Assembly (NCBI GenBank): GCA_915063485.1
Contig: CAJZDJ010000043.1
Coordinates: 1 to 15,819 of the forward strand
Direction: 5' to 3'
From: an uncultured Actinomyces sp.
GTDB taxonomy: Bacteria > Actinomycetota > Actinomycetes > Actinomycetales > Actinomycetaceae
Length of the DNA stretch: 15,819 bases
The stretch's first letter is position 1. Every line of letters begins with the position of its first letter. The position numbers and the translations under genes were made by a program. Positions 1-7,679 of this stretch are shown in pieces. The notes under the pieces are model-generated. The model ran no database searches. It was not told the origin of the DNA and saw only the letters and a program-made list of their open reading frames with translations.

Positions 1-865
1 TAACCGAAGTTAGCAGCACCAAGCCCTGAGGCACCATGCCCACCACTCCGGCCACGGCCAACACCACCGCGCCCTTCCACTGGCCACTGTTAAGTGAGCC
101 GCTAATACCGCCCGCAACCCGCAGCTGCGACCACAGCAGCAGCAGCGTCATGGGCACAATAACCCAAGAAATCCAGGTCAGCACCCGGTTAGTACCCTCT
201 TGTAGCTCGCTGGTGACCACTGAATATTTACGGGCCTCCATAGCCAAACGGTTAGCGTAGGAGTGCTCCCCCACCGCTGTGACGCGGATACGGGCGCTAC
301 CGCCAATCACTGTGGTGCCGCTTAAAACCTGATCATTTTCGTGCTTACGCACCGACACCGACTCGCCGGTAAGAATCGACTCATCAATTTCGCAGCCATT
401 AGAGCTAAGCACCTGGCCATCTGCGGGCACTTGATCGCCGCTACGCAGCTCCAGCAACTCCCCCAGTACTACCTGGGAAACCTCAATGTCTTTAGCTTCC
501 CCATCGCGAATAACATGCGCCGTAGGGGCCGCTAACACCGCCAAATTATCCAGGGCGCGTTTAGCTCGCAGCTCCGCAATAGTGCCGGTAAGCGTGTTTA
601 GTAGCAGTACAAAACCGAATACGGCATCCTGCCAAGAGCCCACCGCCAGCACCACCACCACGGCGCTAGCCAAAATCGCGTTAAAAATCGTAAATACGTT
701 CGCCCGCAAAATCGCGACTATAGAGCGCGAAGAAGAGTTATCAAACTCGTTAGTTTCGCCTGCAGCGCGCGCGTGGGCCACCTGTTTAAAACTAAGCCCT
801 TGAGCTAAATAAAGCTCGTCTACTGCAGGCGGTGTATAGGAAGCGTGACCCACTCGCGCACTCAT
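1..865 (-). CDS. P-type cation-transporting ATPase, CtpE-like (N-terminal 288 aa, runs off left edge)
   Basis: An open frame starts at ATG 865 and continues past base 1, giving 288 residues of a protein probably near 800. The first ~110 residues contain the SSRS...LRANVFTIFNAIL stretch and two hydrophobic segments (about 57-75 and 81-95) typical of this subfamily. The actuator domain follows, with the TGES loop at residues 166-169. After two more membrane segments (about 228-246 and 265-282) comes MVPQGLVLLTS (277-287), the ion-binding M4 motif; family members more often read PEGL. The phosphorylation DKTGT motif would lie outside the window. The start has a good Shine-Dalgarno sequence (GAGAGGAAA). 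Mycobacterial CtpE relatives move Ca2+. Here the gene follows a Mn2+ riboswitch and terC on the same strand, so Mn2+ or Ca2+ efflux is the likely role (inference). The family is secure; the substrate is not. Confidence 0.9.
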   Translation of the reverse strand, partial: MSARVGHASYTPPAVDELYLAQGLSFKQVAHARAAGETNEFDNSSSRSIVAILRANVFTIFNAILASAVVVVLAVGSWQDAVFGFVLLLNTLTGTIAELRAKRALDNLAVLAAPTAHVIRDGEAKDIEVSQVVLGELLELRSGDQVPADGQVLSSNGCEIDESILTGESVSVRKHENDQVLSGTTVIGGSARIRVTAVGEHSYANRLAMEARKYSVVTSELQEGTNRVLTWISWVIVPMTLLLLWSQLRVAGGISGSLNSGQWKGAVVLAVAGVVGMVPQGLVLLTSV

Positions 866-876
866 ACAGATTTCCT

Positions 877-1003
877 CTCAGTTAGCTTTAGTTGGCTTTT
901 AGCCTCAGCCAGTTAGCACCCTCAGCCAGTTGGCTTCTAGCCTCAGCCAGCCAGCTTTTAGACTCAGTCAGCCAGCACCCTCAGCCAGTTGGCTTTTAGA
1001 CTC
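877..1003. repeat. Imperfect tandem repeat, alternating 17- and 21-bp units
   Basis: Units beginning CTCAG start at 904, 921, 942, 963, 980 and 1001, with a looser copy at 877. The unit lengths are 17, 21, 21, 17, 21. Long units read about CTCAGCCAGTTGGCTTTTAG; short ones end in GCACC. Several units contain AGCCA-GT-TGGCT, a small self-complementary element. The array fills the gap between the terC stop codon (1002-1004) and the ATPase Shine-Dalgarno sequence, so it would be transcribed in any terC-ATPase mRNA. Its function is unknown. Confidence 0.85.
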
Positions 1004-2057
1004 AGTCCGCTTCAGGAATGTGACGGCGGCCAGACTCGGCGCTAACTGCCTGGCTTAGCGGGCTTTGCTTACGCTGCATAGCGCGCGTGGCCAGCAGCGA
1101 CGCCGTCGCCGTCACCGCTAGCGTCACCACAATCACTGCCAGAGAAAGCAGGTTCGAAGGCTCGGGCACAATCTCAATGGGCTTGCCGGAGTTAAGGAAA
1201 GACAGGTCGTTTTCGTGCAGGGCGTGGTTGATCAGCTTGAAACCAATGAAGCTCAAAATCACGGCCAAGCCGTAAGACAGGTAAATCAGGCGCTCCAGCA
1301 GCCCGTCAATCAAGAAGAACAGCTGGCGCAAGCCCAGCAGCGAGAAAGCGTTAGCGGCCATCACCAGGTAGGGCTCCTGGGTTAAACCGAAAATCGCGGG
1401 GATAGAGTCAAAAGCGAACATCAAGTCTGCGCTACCCAAAGCGATAATCACCAGCAGCAGCGGGGTGATCATCAGCCGGCCACCGTGGCTAATAACCAGG
1501 CGGTTACCTACAAAACCCTCAGTGGTGGGCACCAGCTTACGCACCCAAGCGGTGAAGGTGTTTTCGTGGTACTCCTCGTCTTCACCCTCATCCTTTTTGT
1601 GTGCGCCTTCGCGTACCTGGTTGATAGCGGTGTAGATCAAGAACGCGCCAAACAGGTAGAAAACCCAGCTGAACTGGGAGATCAGTACCGCACCCAAGGC
1701 AATAAAGGCAAAGCGCAGCACCAGGGCAATGATGATGCCGTACATCAGGGCTTTTTGCTGGTATTCACGCGGCACCCTGAAGGCACCCAAAATAATGATA
1801 AAAACGAACAGGTTATCTACACTCAAAGACCACTCGGTGAGCCAGCCGGCATAGAACTGGCCCGCATATTGGCCCCCGTAGATGGCCCACACCAGCACCC
1901 CAAACAGCACTGCCAGGCTGATATAGCCAATAGACCAGGTGGTGGCTTCTTTCATGGTGGGGGCGTGCGGCTTGCGCACATGGCCCACAATGTCCACCGT
2001 AATCAGCGCAACGATGATGGTGATTAGGCCAATCCAGCCAAGCAAATGGACGTGCAC
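1002..2057 (-). CDS. TerC/Alx family integral membrane protein, probable Mn2+ exporter
   Basis: This 351-residue protein starts at GTG 2057, chosen because GGAGGAG lies seven bases upstream. It has about eight to nine hydrophobic segments. The family signatures are SVDNLFVF at residues 79-86 and FAFDSIPA at 214-221, whose Asp and Asn residues are thought to coordinate the transported metal. A charged loop rich in Asp, Glu, Lys and His (about 151-170) lies between the two halves. The C-terminal tail after ~325 is cytoplasmic-looking. TerC proteins were named for tellurium resistance, but several bacterial members (Alx, YceF/YkoY) export Mn2+. The Mn2+ riboswitch directly upstream supports that role here. 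The P-type ATPase follows after the tandem-repeat spacer. Confidence 0.93.
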   Translation of the reverse strand: MHVHLLGWIGLITIIVALITVDIVGHVRKPHAPTMKEATTWSIGYISLAVLFGVLVWAIYGGQYAGQFYAGWLTEWSLSVDNLFVFIIILGAFRVPREYQQKALMYGIIIALVLRFAFIALGAVLISQFSWVFYLFGAFLIYTAINQVREGAHKKDEGEDEEYHENTFTAWVRKLVPTTEGFVGNRLVISHGGRLMITPLLLVIIALGSADLMFAFDSIPAIFGLTQEPYLVMAANAFSLLGLRQLFFLIDGLLERLIYLSYGLAVILSFIGFKLINHALHENDLSFLNSGKPIEIVPEPSNLLSLAVIVVTLAVTATASLLATRAMQRKQSPLSQAVSAESGRRHIPEAD

Positions 2058-2090
2058 TTAGGTGCTCCTCCGGTACGTGTCGCAGGTATC

Positions 2091-2190
2091 GAAGGTCTCC
2101 TCCCGCCCGCTTAGCTGGGCCCGCGACGCCGGGCTTGCCTGCTGCAAACCGTGATGACGACGTCGTTGTTAGTGGAAGTACTCCCCTTAT
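2091..2190 (-). ncRNA. yybP-ykoY manganese riboswitch upstream of terC
   Basis: The minus-strand leader contains the hallmark parts in order. AAGGGGAGUA (near 2190-2180) has its AAGG pairing with CCUU of GAGACCUU (2099-2092) to form P1. A second stem, CGACG/CGUCG, encloses the conserved UCGUCA loop on one side and CGG on the other. It is capped by a 7-bp hairpin, GGUUUGC-AGCAG-GCAAGCC. A GCCC/GGGC hairpin completes the junction. The two metal-binding loops (GGGGAGUA and UCGUCA) match the known Lactococcus aptamer closely. The usual short P2 hairpin just after GGGGAGUA is reduced here. The aptamer ends about 20 bases before the GGAGGAG of terC, which suggests control of translation, but no expression platform could be proven by eye. 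Confidence 0.9.
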
Positions 2191-2201
2191 GGTCACTGTT
2201 A

Positions 2202-2230
2202 ACTATACCGCGAGCGCCTGTGGGTTTTGG
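2202..2230 (-). promoter_or_regulatory. Probable promoter of the riboswitch-terC unit
   Basis: A -10-like TATAGT (2207-2202) lies about 12 bases before the riboswitch 5' end, so transcription starting 6-8 bases later would begin right at the aptamer. No good -35 is visible 17 bases upstream (CCAAAA), so the call rests mainly on the -10 and the position. Confidence 0.5.
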
Positions 2231-2313
2231 TGGTGGGTGTCTGTGGGGTTTGTGTGTGGTTTGGGTTACTTTTTTGGGTTTTGGTTTGTGGTGGGGTGTG
2301 TTTGTGGATGGGT
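2217..2313 (-). terminator. C-rich, G-poor tract after uvrB, candidate Rho-dependent terminator
   Basis: The roughly 97 bases after the uvrB stop read, on the coding strand, as an almost G-free C/A tract (such as CCACCACAAACC and CACACACAAACCCC). No stem-loop is present. A long C-over-G bubble of this kind is the typical rut loading site for Rho. It lies between uvrB and the terC promoter, where insulation would be needed. This is inference from composition only. Confidence 0.45.
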
Positions 2314-4395
2314 TTAGCTGACTTGGTTCATGGTGCGGAGTTCTTTTTTGAGGTCTTTTAGTTCGTCGCGTAGGCGGGCGGCGAGTTCGAATTGGAGGTT
2401 GGTGGCGGCGGTGTGCATTTGTTGGGTGAGTTCTTCGATGAGGTTGGTTAGGTCTGTGGTGGCGGCGGTGTTGAGTTTGGGGGTGGTTTGGGGTGTGTCG
2501 CGGTGGGTTTTGGTTTGGGTGTTTTTGTGGTTGTTGCGGTAGCCGGTGGCTAGGAGGTCTTGGGTGTCGATGTCTTCGCGGGCGAGCATGTCGGTGACGT
2601 CGGCGATTTTTTTGCGTAGGGGTTGGGGGTTGATGCCGTGTTTTTTGTTGTAGGCGATTTGTTTGGTGCGGCGGCGTTGGGTTTCGTCGATGGCTTGTTT
2701 CATGGCGGGGGTGATTTTGTCGGCGTACATGTGTACTTCGCCGCTGACGTTGCGGGCGGCGCGGCCGATGGTTTGGATGAGGGAGGTGGTTGAGCGTAGG
2801 AAGCCTTCTTTGTCGGCGTCGAGGATGGCGACTAGGGAGACTTCGGGTAGGTCTAGGCCTTCGCGTAGGAGGTTGATGCCTACTAGTACGTCGTAGGTGC
2901 CTTGGCGTAGTTCGCGTAGGAGTTCTACGCGGCGGAGGGTGTCTACGTCTGAGTGTAGGTATTCGACGCGGATGCCTCGATCGGCCATGTAGGTGGTTAG
3001 GTCTTCGGCCATGCGTTTGGTGAGGGTGGTGATGAGGATTCTTTCGTTTTTGTTTACGCGTTGGCGGACTTGGTTGAAGATGTCGTCGATTTGGCCTTGG
3101 GTGGGTTTGACGATGATTTTGGGGTCTACGAGTCCGGTGGGGCGGATGATTTGTTCTACTGGGGTGTCGGTGCGTTGTTGTTCGTATTTGCCGGGGGTGG
3201 CTGATAGGTAGAGGGTTTGGCCGATGCGTTGTTCGAATTCGTTGAATTTGAGGGGGCGGTTGTCGGCGGCGGAGGGTAGGCGGAAGCCGTGGTCGATGAG
3301 GATGCGTTTGCGTGAGGCGTCGCCTTCGTACATGGCGCCGATTTGGGGGATGGTGACGTGGGATTCGTCGATTACTAGTAGGAAGTCGTCTGGGAAGTAG
3401 TCGAGGAGGGTGTGGGGTGGTTGGCCGGGTTGGCGGCCGTCGATGTGCATGGAGTAGTTTTCGATGCCTGAGCAGATGCCTACTTGTTGGAGCATTTCGA
3501 GGTCGTAGGTGGTGCGCATTTTGAGGCGTTGGGCTTCGAGGAGTTTGTTTTGTTTTTGGAGTTCTTTGAGGCGTTGGGTGAGTTCGGTTTCGATGCCTTG
3601 GATGGCTTGTTTCATGCGTTGTTCGCCGGCTACGTAGTGGGAGGCGGGGAAGATGTATACGTTGTTGGTTTGGTTGATTACGTTGCCGGTGATGGGGTGG
3701 AGGGTGGCTAGGTTTTCGATTTCGTCGCCGAACATTTCGATGCGGATGGCGAGTTCTTCGTACATGGGGATGATTTCGATGGTGTCGCCGCGTACTCTGA
3801 AGGTGCCTCGGGTGAAGTCGATGTCGTTGCGGGTGTATTGCATGGCGACGAATTTGTGTAGTAGGGTGTCGCGGTCGATTTCTTGGCCTACTTGGAGGGG
3901 TACCATGCGGGCTACGTATTCTTCGGGGGTGCCTAGGCCGTAGATGCAGGAGACTGAGGCTACGACTACTGTGTCGCGGCGGGTTAGTAGGGAGTTGGTG
4001 GCGCTGTGGCGTAGGCGTTCGACTTCGTCGTTGATGGAGGAGTCTTTTTCGATGAAGGTGTCGGTTTGGGGGATGTAGGCTTCGGGTTGGTAGTAGTCGT
4101 AGTAGGAGACGAAGTATTCGACGGCGTTGTTGGGTAGTAGTTGGCGGAATTCTGCTGCCATTTGGGCGGCTAGGGTTTTGTTGGGTTCGAGGATGAGGGT
4201 GGGGCGTTGGATTTGTTCGATTAGCCAGGCGGTGGTGGCTGATTTGCCGGTGCCGGTGGCGCCTAGGAGGATGATGTCTTTTTCGCCTGCGTTTAGGCGT
4301 TGGGTGATTTGGGCGATGGCTTGGGGTTGGTCGCCGCTGGGTTGGTAGGGGCTGATTACTTTGAAGGGGTTTTGGGCGCGGCGCAGGTCTGGCAT
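2314..4395 (-). CDS. uvrB: UvrABC system protein B (excinuclease subunit B)
   Basis: The product is 693 residues, the usual length for actinobacterial UvrB, and is the damage-verifying helicase-like subunit of nucleotide excision repair. Visible elements are Walker A GATGTGKS (45-52), the beta-hairpin [12 protein letters not shown] (98-109) that probes the DNA strands, Walker B DESH (343-346), LYLSATPG, the QTIGRAARN motif VI, and a C-terminal UVR domain (about 649-687) that contacts UvrA and UvrC. The ATG at 4395 has only a weak Shine-Dalgarno (AAGG, close to the start). It lies 39 bases after coaE, as in the common actinobacterial coaE-uvrB arrangement. Codon use is extreme: third positions are nearly all C or A (CAA almost always for Gln), unlike terC or the ATPase. 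Confidence 0.98.
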   Translation of the reverse strand: MPDLRRAQNPFKVISPYQPSGDQPQAIAQITQRLNAGEKDIILLGATGTGKSATTAWLIEQIQRPTLILEPNKTLAAQMAAEFRQLLPNNAVEYFVSYYDYYQPEAYIPQTDTFIEKDSSINDEVERLRHSATNSLLTRRDTVVVASVSCIYGLGTPEEYVARMVPLQVGQEIDRDTLLHKFVAMQYTRNDIDFTRGTFRVRGDTIEIIPMYEELAIRIEMFGDEIENLATLHPITGNVINQTNNVYIFPASHYVAGEQRMKQAIQGIETELTQRLKELQKQNKLLEAQRLKMRTTYDLEMLQQVGICSGIENYSMHIDGRQPGQPPHTLLDYFPDDFLLVIDESHVTIPQIGAMYEGDASRKRILIDHGFRLPSAADNRPLKFNEFEQRIGQTLYLSATPGKYEQQRTDTPVEQIIRPTGLVDPKIIVKPTQGQIDDIFNQVRQRVNKNERILITTLTKRMAEDLTTYMADRGIRVEYLHSDVDTLRRVELLRELRQGTYDVLVGINLLREGLDLPEVSLVAILDADKEGFLRSTTSLIQTIGRAARNVSGEVHMYADKITPAMKQAIDETQRRRTKQIAYNKKHGINPQPLRKKIADVTDMLAREDIDTQDLLATGYRNNHKNTQTKTHRDTPQTTPKLNTAATTDLTNLIEELTQQMHTAATNLQFELAARLRDELKDLKKELRTMNQVS

Positions 4396-4434
4396 GGCCT
4401 TATTTTATGGGGGGTTTGGGTGGGGGTGGTGGTT

Positions 4435-5094
4435 TTATTCTGGGCGCGCAGCCCTGTGGCTTGTTAGGGGTGTGTTGGTTTGGGTTAGGGCGTTGATGGC
4501 TTGCCAGACTTTTTTGGTTTGGGTTTGTAGGTCGCTGGGGGTGGTGTTGTTGGTGATGATCCAGTGGTGGGGTGCTTGGGCGGCTACGCGGCGTCGTTGG
4601 GTGTCGCTGGCTTGGTTGTTGATGCGGGCTTTGGCTTGGGTGGGGTTTAGGCCGCGTTGGTTTAGGCGTTGCAGGCGGGTGTTTAGTTCGGTTTCTACTA
4701 CGACGACGCCGTCGTAGGGCGGCAGGTGGCCGGCTAGGGCTTGTTCGGCTAGTAGGGGCACGTCGTAGATGGCTATGGGGGTGTTTGCTTGGGTTAGCTT
4801 GTTCCAGGCTTGGGCGGCGATTAGGGGGTGGGTTATGGCTTCTAGATCGGCGCGGGCGGTGGGGTTAGTGAAGATGATTTTAGCTAGGGCGGCCCGGTTT
4901 AGTTGGCCGCTATCATCAATAATGTTGGCCCCGAAACGCTTAGCTACTTGGGTTAGGGCGTCGCTGCCTGGGGCTAGTAGGTTGTGGGCGATTTGGTCGG
5001 CGTCGACGACGGTGGCGCCCCAGGTGGCGAAGAGTTTAGCGACGCTAGATTTTCCGCTACCGATCCCCCCGGTGAGGCCGACAATGAAAACCAT
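4435..5094 (-). CDS. coaE: Dephospho-CoA kinase
   Basis: This 219-residue protein catalyses ATP-dependent 3'-phosphorylation of dephospho-CoA, the last step of coenzyme A synthesis. The P-loop is GLTGGIGSGKSS (6-17). DAD follows at 31-33, then ITHP at 87-90 and DVPLLAE at 111-117, all family signatures. It is a single-domain form; some actinobacteria have an extra C-terminal domain that is absent here. The ATG at 5094 shares one base with the pcp stop (TAATG), so translation is probably coupled, and uvrB follows 39 bases downstream. Codon composition changes inside the gene: the 5' part is mixed, while roughly the last two thirds share the A/C-only third positions of uvrB. Confidence 0.97.
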   Translation of the reverse strand: MVFIVGLTGGIGSGKSSVAKLFATWGATVVDADQIAHNLLAPGSDALTQVAKRFGANIIDDSGQLNRAALAKIIFTNPTARADLEAITHPLIAAQAWNKLTQANTPIAIYDVPLLAEQALAGHLPPYDGVVVVETELNTRLQRLNQRGLNPTQAKARINNQASDTQRRRVAAQAPHHWIITNNTTPSDLQTQTKKVWQAINALTQTNTPLTSHRAARPE

Positions 5095-5645
5095 TAGTTT
5101 TCTTCCACCCAGGCGGCCAGTGTGGCAGCTAGTTTAGGTACGTCCACGTCGGTGGGTACATGCAAAAACCCGGCTTTAGCCCCATAGGTTTTGGTGGCCT
5201 GGATGGCGCTGTAAAGCGTGGTGTTACAAACATAGGTGCCCGCATGCCAGGAGATAGCGGCATCAAAACCAGCATTTTTTAGCTTACCTAGCAGGGCGGC
5301 GGTGTCGATGGTGGCAAACAGGCCATCAGCGTCGGCGGGGTCTACCGCAGAGCGGGTGGGGCTAAAACCACTGTTGTCTTGGCCTTCTTGCTCGTTAACG
5401 GCGATGCGTTCAACATGCAGCTGCCTGGCGGCAGCGTAAAGCCCACAAGACAAAACAATCTGGGGGCGTTTAGCTTCAATTAAGGCCTGGATACGTCCGC
5501 GAGCGCCAGTGAAGGTTACCGGTAGTAGCTGTGCTTCTAGGCCGGTGGTGGCGTATTGGGTTTGTAGTAGCTCAACTAGGGCCTGGGTGGGGTTGACCGG
5601 GTTGGGCCCAAAGGGTTCAAATCCGGTGATAAGTGCGCGCGTCAT
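5094..5645 (-). CDS. pcp: Pyroglutamyl-peptidase I (pyrrolidone-carboxylate peptidase, C15)
   Basis: This 183-residue cytoplasmic cysteine peptidase removes N-terminal pyroglutamate from peptides. The family start ITGFEPFGPNPVNPT is at residues 6-20. The catalytic triad is visible: Glu79 (in VERIAVN), Cys140 (in HAGTYVCN) and His162 (in GFLHVP). It is somewhat shorter than the usual 200-215 residues but complete in its motifs. The ATG at 5645 follows AGGGTG at normal spacing. The stop overlaps the coaE start by one base, so pcp, coaE and probably uvrB form a transcription unit. The pairing of pcp with coaE looks incidental rather than functional. Confidence 0.95.
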   Translation of the reverse strand: MTRALITGFEPFGPNPVNPTQALVELLQTQYATTGLEAQLLPVTFTGARGRIQALIEAKRPQIVLSCGLYAAARQLHVERIAVNEQEGQDNSGFSPTRSAVDPADADGLFATIDTAALLGKLKNAGFDAAISWHAGTYVCNTTLYSAIQATKTYGAKAGFLHVPTDVDVPKLAATLAAWVEEN

Positions 5646-5757
5646 GGTTTCACCCTAGCACCGCTTAGTTAACTAGCTGTAGTGGTTAGACTGGTTGTGG
5701 TTTCACCTGGCTATAAGTGCTTACCCTTTTGATCTAGATGCTTCCCCCGGGTGTGGT
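5646..5757. other. Intergenic leader upstream of pcp
   Basis: This 112-base gap should contain the promoter for pcp-coaE-uvrB on the minus strand, but no convincing -35/-10 pair was found. A 10-bp perfect palindrome TAGTTAACTA lies at 5666-5675, about 20 bases before the pcp start, and could be an operator. No intrinsic terminator is visible for the upstream hydrolase gene's neighbourhood. Confidence 0.3.
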
Positions 5758-7656
5758 TTAGCTGTTTTGGGTTAGTTGGTTGACGAAGTTTTTGATTAGC
5801 GCCTGTACTTGGAGCCAGGTTTTGGTGTTTGGGGCGCTAAGCAAGCCGTGTACTGTGCCGGGGGGCATGTGTAGTTCTACCTTTGCGCCGCCGTCGACTA
5901 GTTCAAAAGCCCAGGTTTGGCCTTCGTCGCGTAGCGGGTCGGCGGGGTTGATGAACACGATCACTGGCGGCATTTTTTTAGCTAGTGCCCGCGCGCAGGG
6001 GTAAGGGGTGAAGCTTGAGGTGCCTGGGGCGTAGTGGTGCCAGGCGTGGGTGGCGGCGGTTTTAGTCCATACTGGCCCGCGCGAGTATTGGTTGTAGGAG
6101 GCGGTTTTTAGGCGTGGGTCTAGGCAGGGCTCTAAAGCGATAAAGCCACTTACCCCAAGCGGTTTTTGGTTTTCGATGAGCCGGGCTAGTGTTTGGTAGC
6201 CAAGGCCAGCCCCGGCTGAGTCGCCGTAAATAAACACGGGCACACCGTAGGTGGCGGCGCGTTCTAAAACTGCCTCGCATTGGGTGGCGGCGATAGGGTA
6301 TTTAGCTTCTGGTGCCAGGGTGTAGTTGGGGCTTAGCACCACGGCGTCAAGCAGATCAGCTAGCTCTAAGTTACGGGCGTCGTCGAACCTGGCCCGACCG
6401 CAAACATAGCCGCCTCCATGTAGCGACACCACCACGCAGCGCGGCTTGCGTCCTTTACGTGACAAGATGCGCAGCTCAATTGTTTCGCCGCTATTTTCAT
6501 CTGCTAGTGTTTCATCCTCTACCGGCAGTTGGGTTACCTCAACTAGGTGGCCTGGCTCTAGCTGGGGGTGGGCGCCTAGTAGTTTGTCGCCGCGTTCACG
6601 TAGCGCCTTAACCTGCCAGGTGGTTTGGGGTGGAATACCTTCCACCAGGGCCGCTATTTCGGGGGCAATATAGGGGGCCGGGGCCGGCTTGGGTAGCGCG
6701 GCGAGGAAAGAGTTAACCGCCTGCTGGAATTTTTCGCTTTGGTCGCGCCGCACGCAGTGGGTGGCGCCGCTGATCAAGGCCGTGTGCAGGTGGGGGTTAG
6801 CGTATGTGGCTAGCTTTTCTAGGCCCGCCTGGCCGAGCAAAACGTCGGGGCCGTCACCGGTTAGCACCAAGGTGGGTACTTGTAGCTCTTTGATTATTTC
6901 ACTCCCAGCCAGGCCCACCACCCCGGTGGCGATAAAGTCACGATCCACCTGGGTTTTGGCCTGCGCCCAGGGACCGTATTCGCTCAGCGGCCAGCTGCGA
7001 TAAGCCTGCTTGGCTAGCAGTAGGTTAGCGATAGCGCCGCTTTGGTCGCGGCTGATGTGTTCAAGGCCGCCCACAGACTCCCCCGCATTGTTTTTGTAGG
7101 TTGCCTCCTGGGTGGGGGTGAGCAGGGCGGGGTCTTCTAGCACCACTGCCCGCACCAGCTGGGGGTGGTCCCTGGCCACGCCGGCCGCTATCGCCCCACC
7201 CATAGAGTGCCCAAAAAGCACCACCTGGCCGCCAATACTTTGGCTCGCCTCGACTCGAACCGTCTCAGCGGCGGCTTGCAGAGCGCTTTGGAAAGGGGCC
7301 TGTAACTGTTGGGGGCTAAAACGCGGCGAGAGGCCGTGACCCAAACTGTCTACCAGCACTACCCGCCACTGCTCACCCCAGCGCGCACCAATATCGGCTA
7401 GTGAGGCGCCGTTGTCACTAACCCCGTGGAAAGCCACGATAGTGCCTTTAGGGTTAGCGGCCCGGTCAACGATAGTGCAGGACAAAACCATGGGGTAGTC
7501 GCCGTCGCCTAGCTGCGAGTCCTGGCTATTTAGGTGCGGGTCACCGGGGGCAGGTAGATCAGCGCTGGTGCAAGCTGTCTGGCAGGAGCAGTCACTTGGA
7601 ATTTGGCAGTCGCTGCCAGGGCTAGGCAGGGTGGGGTCAGGCATATCAAGCTCCAT
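5758..7656 (-). CDS. Two-domain alpha/beta hydrolase: GHSMGG-type hydrolase fused to HSL-type esterase
   Basis: The protein is 632 residues from ATG 7656, which has AGGTG six bases upstream; a GTG at 7665 would add three residues and has its own AGGTG copy. Domain 1 (about 55-322) has FHGVSDNG, nucleophile Ser151 in GHSMGG and His300 in ATHC. Domain 2 (about 345-630) is of the hormone-sensitive lipase family: oxyanion motif HGGGY (413-417), nucleophile Ser480 in GDSAG, Asp574 in PADPLRDEG and His603 in GTVHG. Both triads look intact, so both domains may be active. The N terminus lacks a signal peptide but has four cysteines (17, 23, 25, 29; C-x5-C-x-C-x3-C), a possible metal or disulfide cluster. 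It appears monocistronic. Substrates are not predictable. A fusion of two full hydrolases in one chain is unusual. Confidence 0.9.
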   Translation of the reverse strand: MELDMPDPTLPSPGSDCQIPSDCSCQTACTSADLPAPGDPHLNSQDSQLGDGDYPMVLSCTIVDRAANPKGTIVAFHGVSDNGASLADIGARWGEQWRVVLVDSLGHGLSPRFSPQQLQAPFQSALQAAAETVRVEASQSIGGQVVLFGHSMGGAIAAGVARDHPQLVRAVVLEDPALLTPTQEATYKNNAGESVGGLEHISRDQSGAIANLLLAKQAYRSWPLSEYGPWAQAKTQVDRDFIATGVVGLAGSEIIKELQVPTLVLTGDGPDVLLGQAGLEKLATYANPHLHTALISGATHCVRRDQSEKFQQAVNSFLAALPKPAPAPYIAPEIAALVEGIPPQTTWQVKALRERGDKLLGAHPQLEPGHLVEVTQLPVEDETLADENSGETIELRILSRKGRKPRCVVVSLHGGGYVCGRARFDDARNLELADLLDAVVLSPNYTLAPEAKYPIAATQCEAVLERAATYGVPVFIYGDSAGAGLGYQTLARLIENQKPLGVSGFIALEPCLDPRLKTASYNQYSRGPVWTKTAATHAWHHYAPGTSSFTPYPCARALAKKMPPVIVFINPADPLRDEGQTWAFELVDGGAKVELHMPPGTVHGLLSAPNTKTWLQVQALIKNFVNQLTQNS

Positions 7657-7659
7657 TGC

Positions 7660-7679
7660 AAACACCTACAAACACCTAC
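7660..7679. repeat. Perfect 10-bp tandem duplication carrying the Shine-Dalgarno of the hydrolase gene
   Basis: AAACACCTAC occurs twice in a row. On the coding (minus) strand this gives GTAGGTGTTT twice, so the ribosome-binding AGGTG is duplicated. One copy is positioned for the ATG at 7656, the other for the GTG at 7665. Confidence 0.8.

Noticed and set aside
877..1003. CRISPR array
   Set aside because: Units are contiguous, imperfect and of two lengths, with no unique spacers and no cas genes.
1485..2027. 180-codon plus-strand frame inside terC
   Set aside because: It is antisense to a clear TerC protein and has no recognisable domain or ribosome-binding site.
2330..4348. Many long plus-strand open frames opposite uvrB
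   Set aside because: They follow from the G/T-rich complement of uvrB, have no ribosome-binding sites or domains, and UvrB on the other strand is certain.
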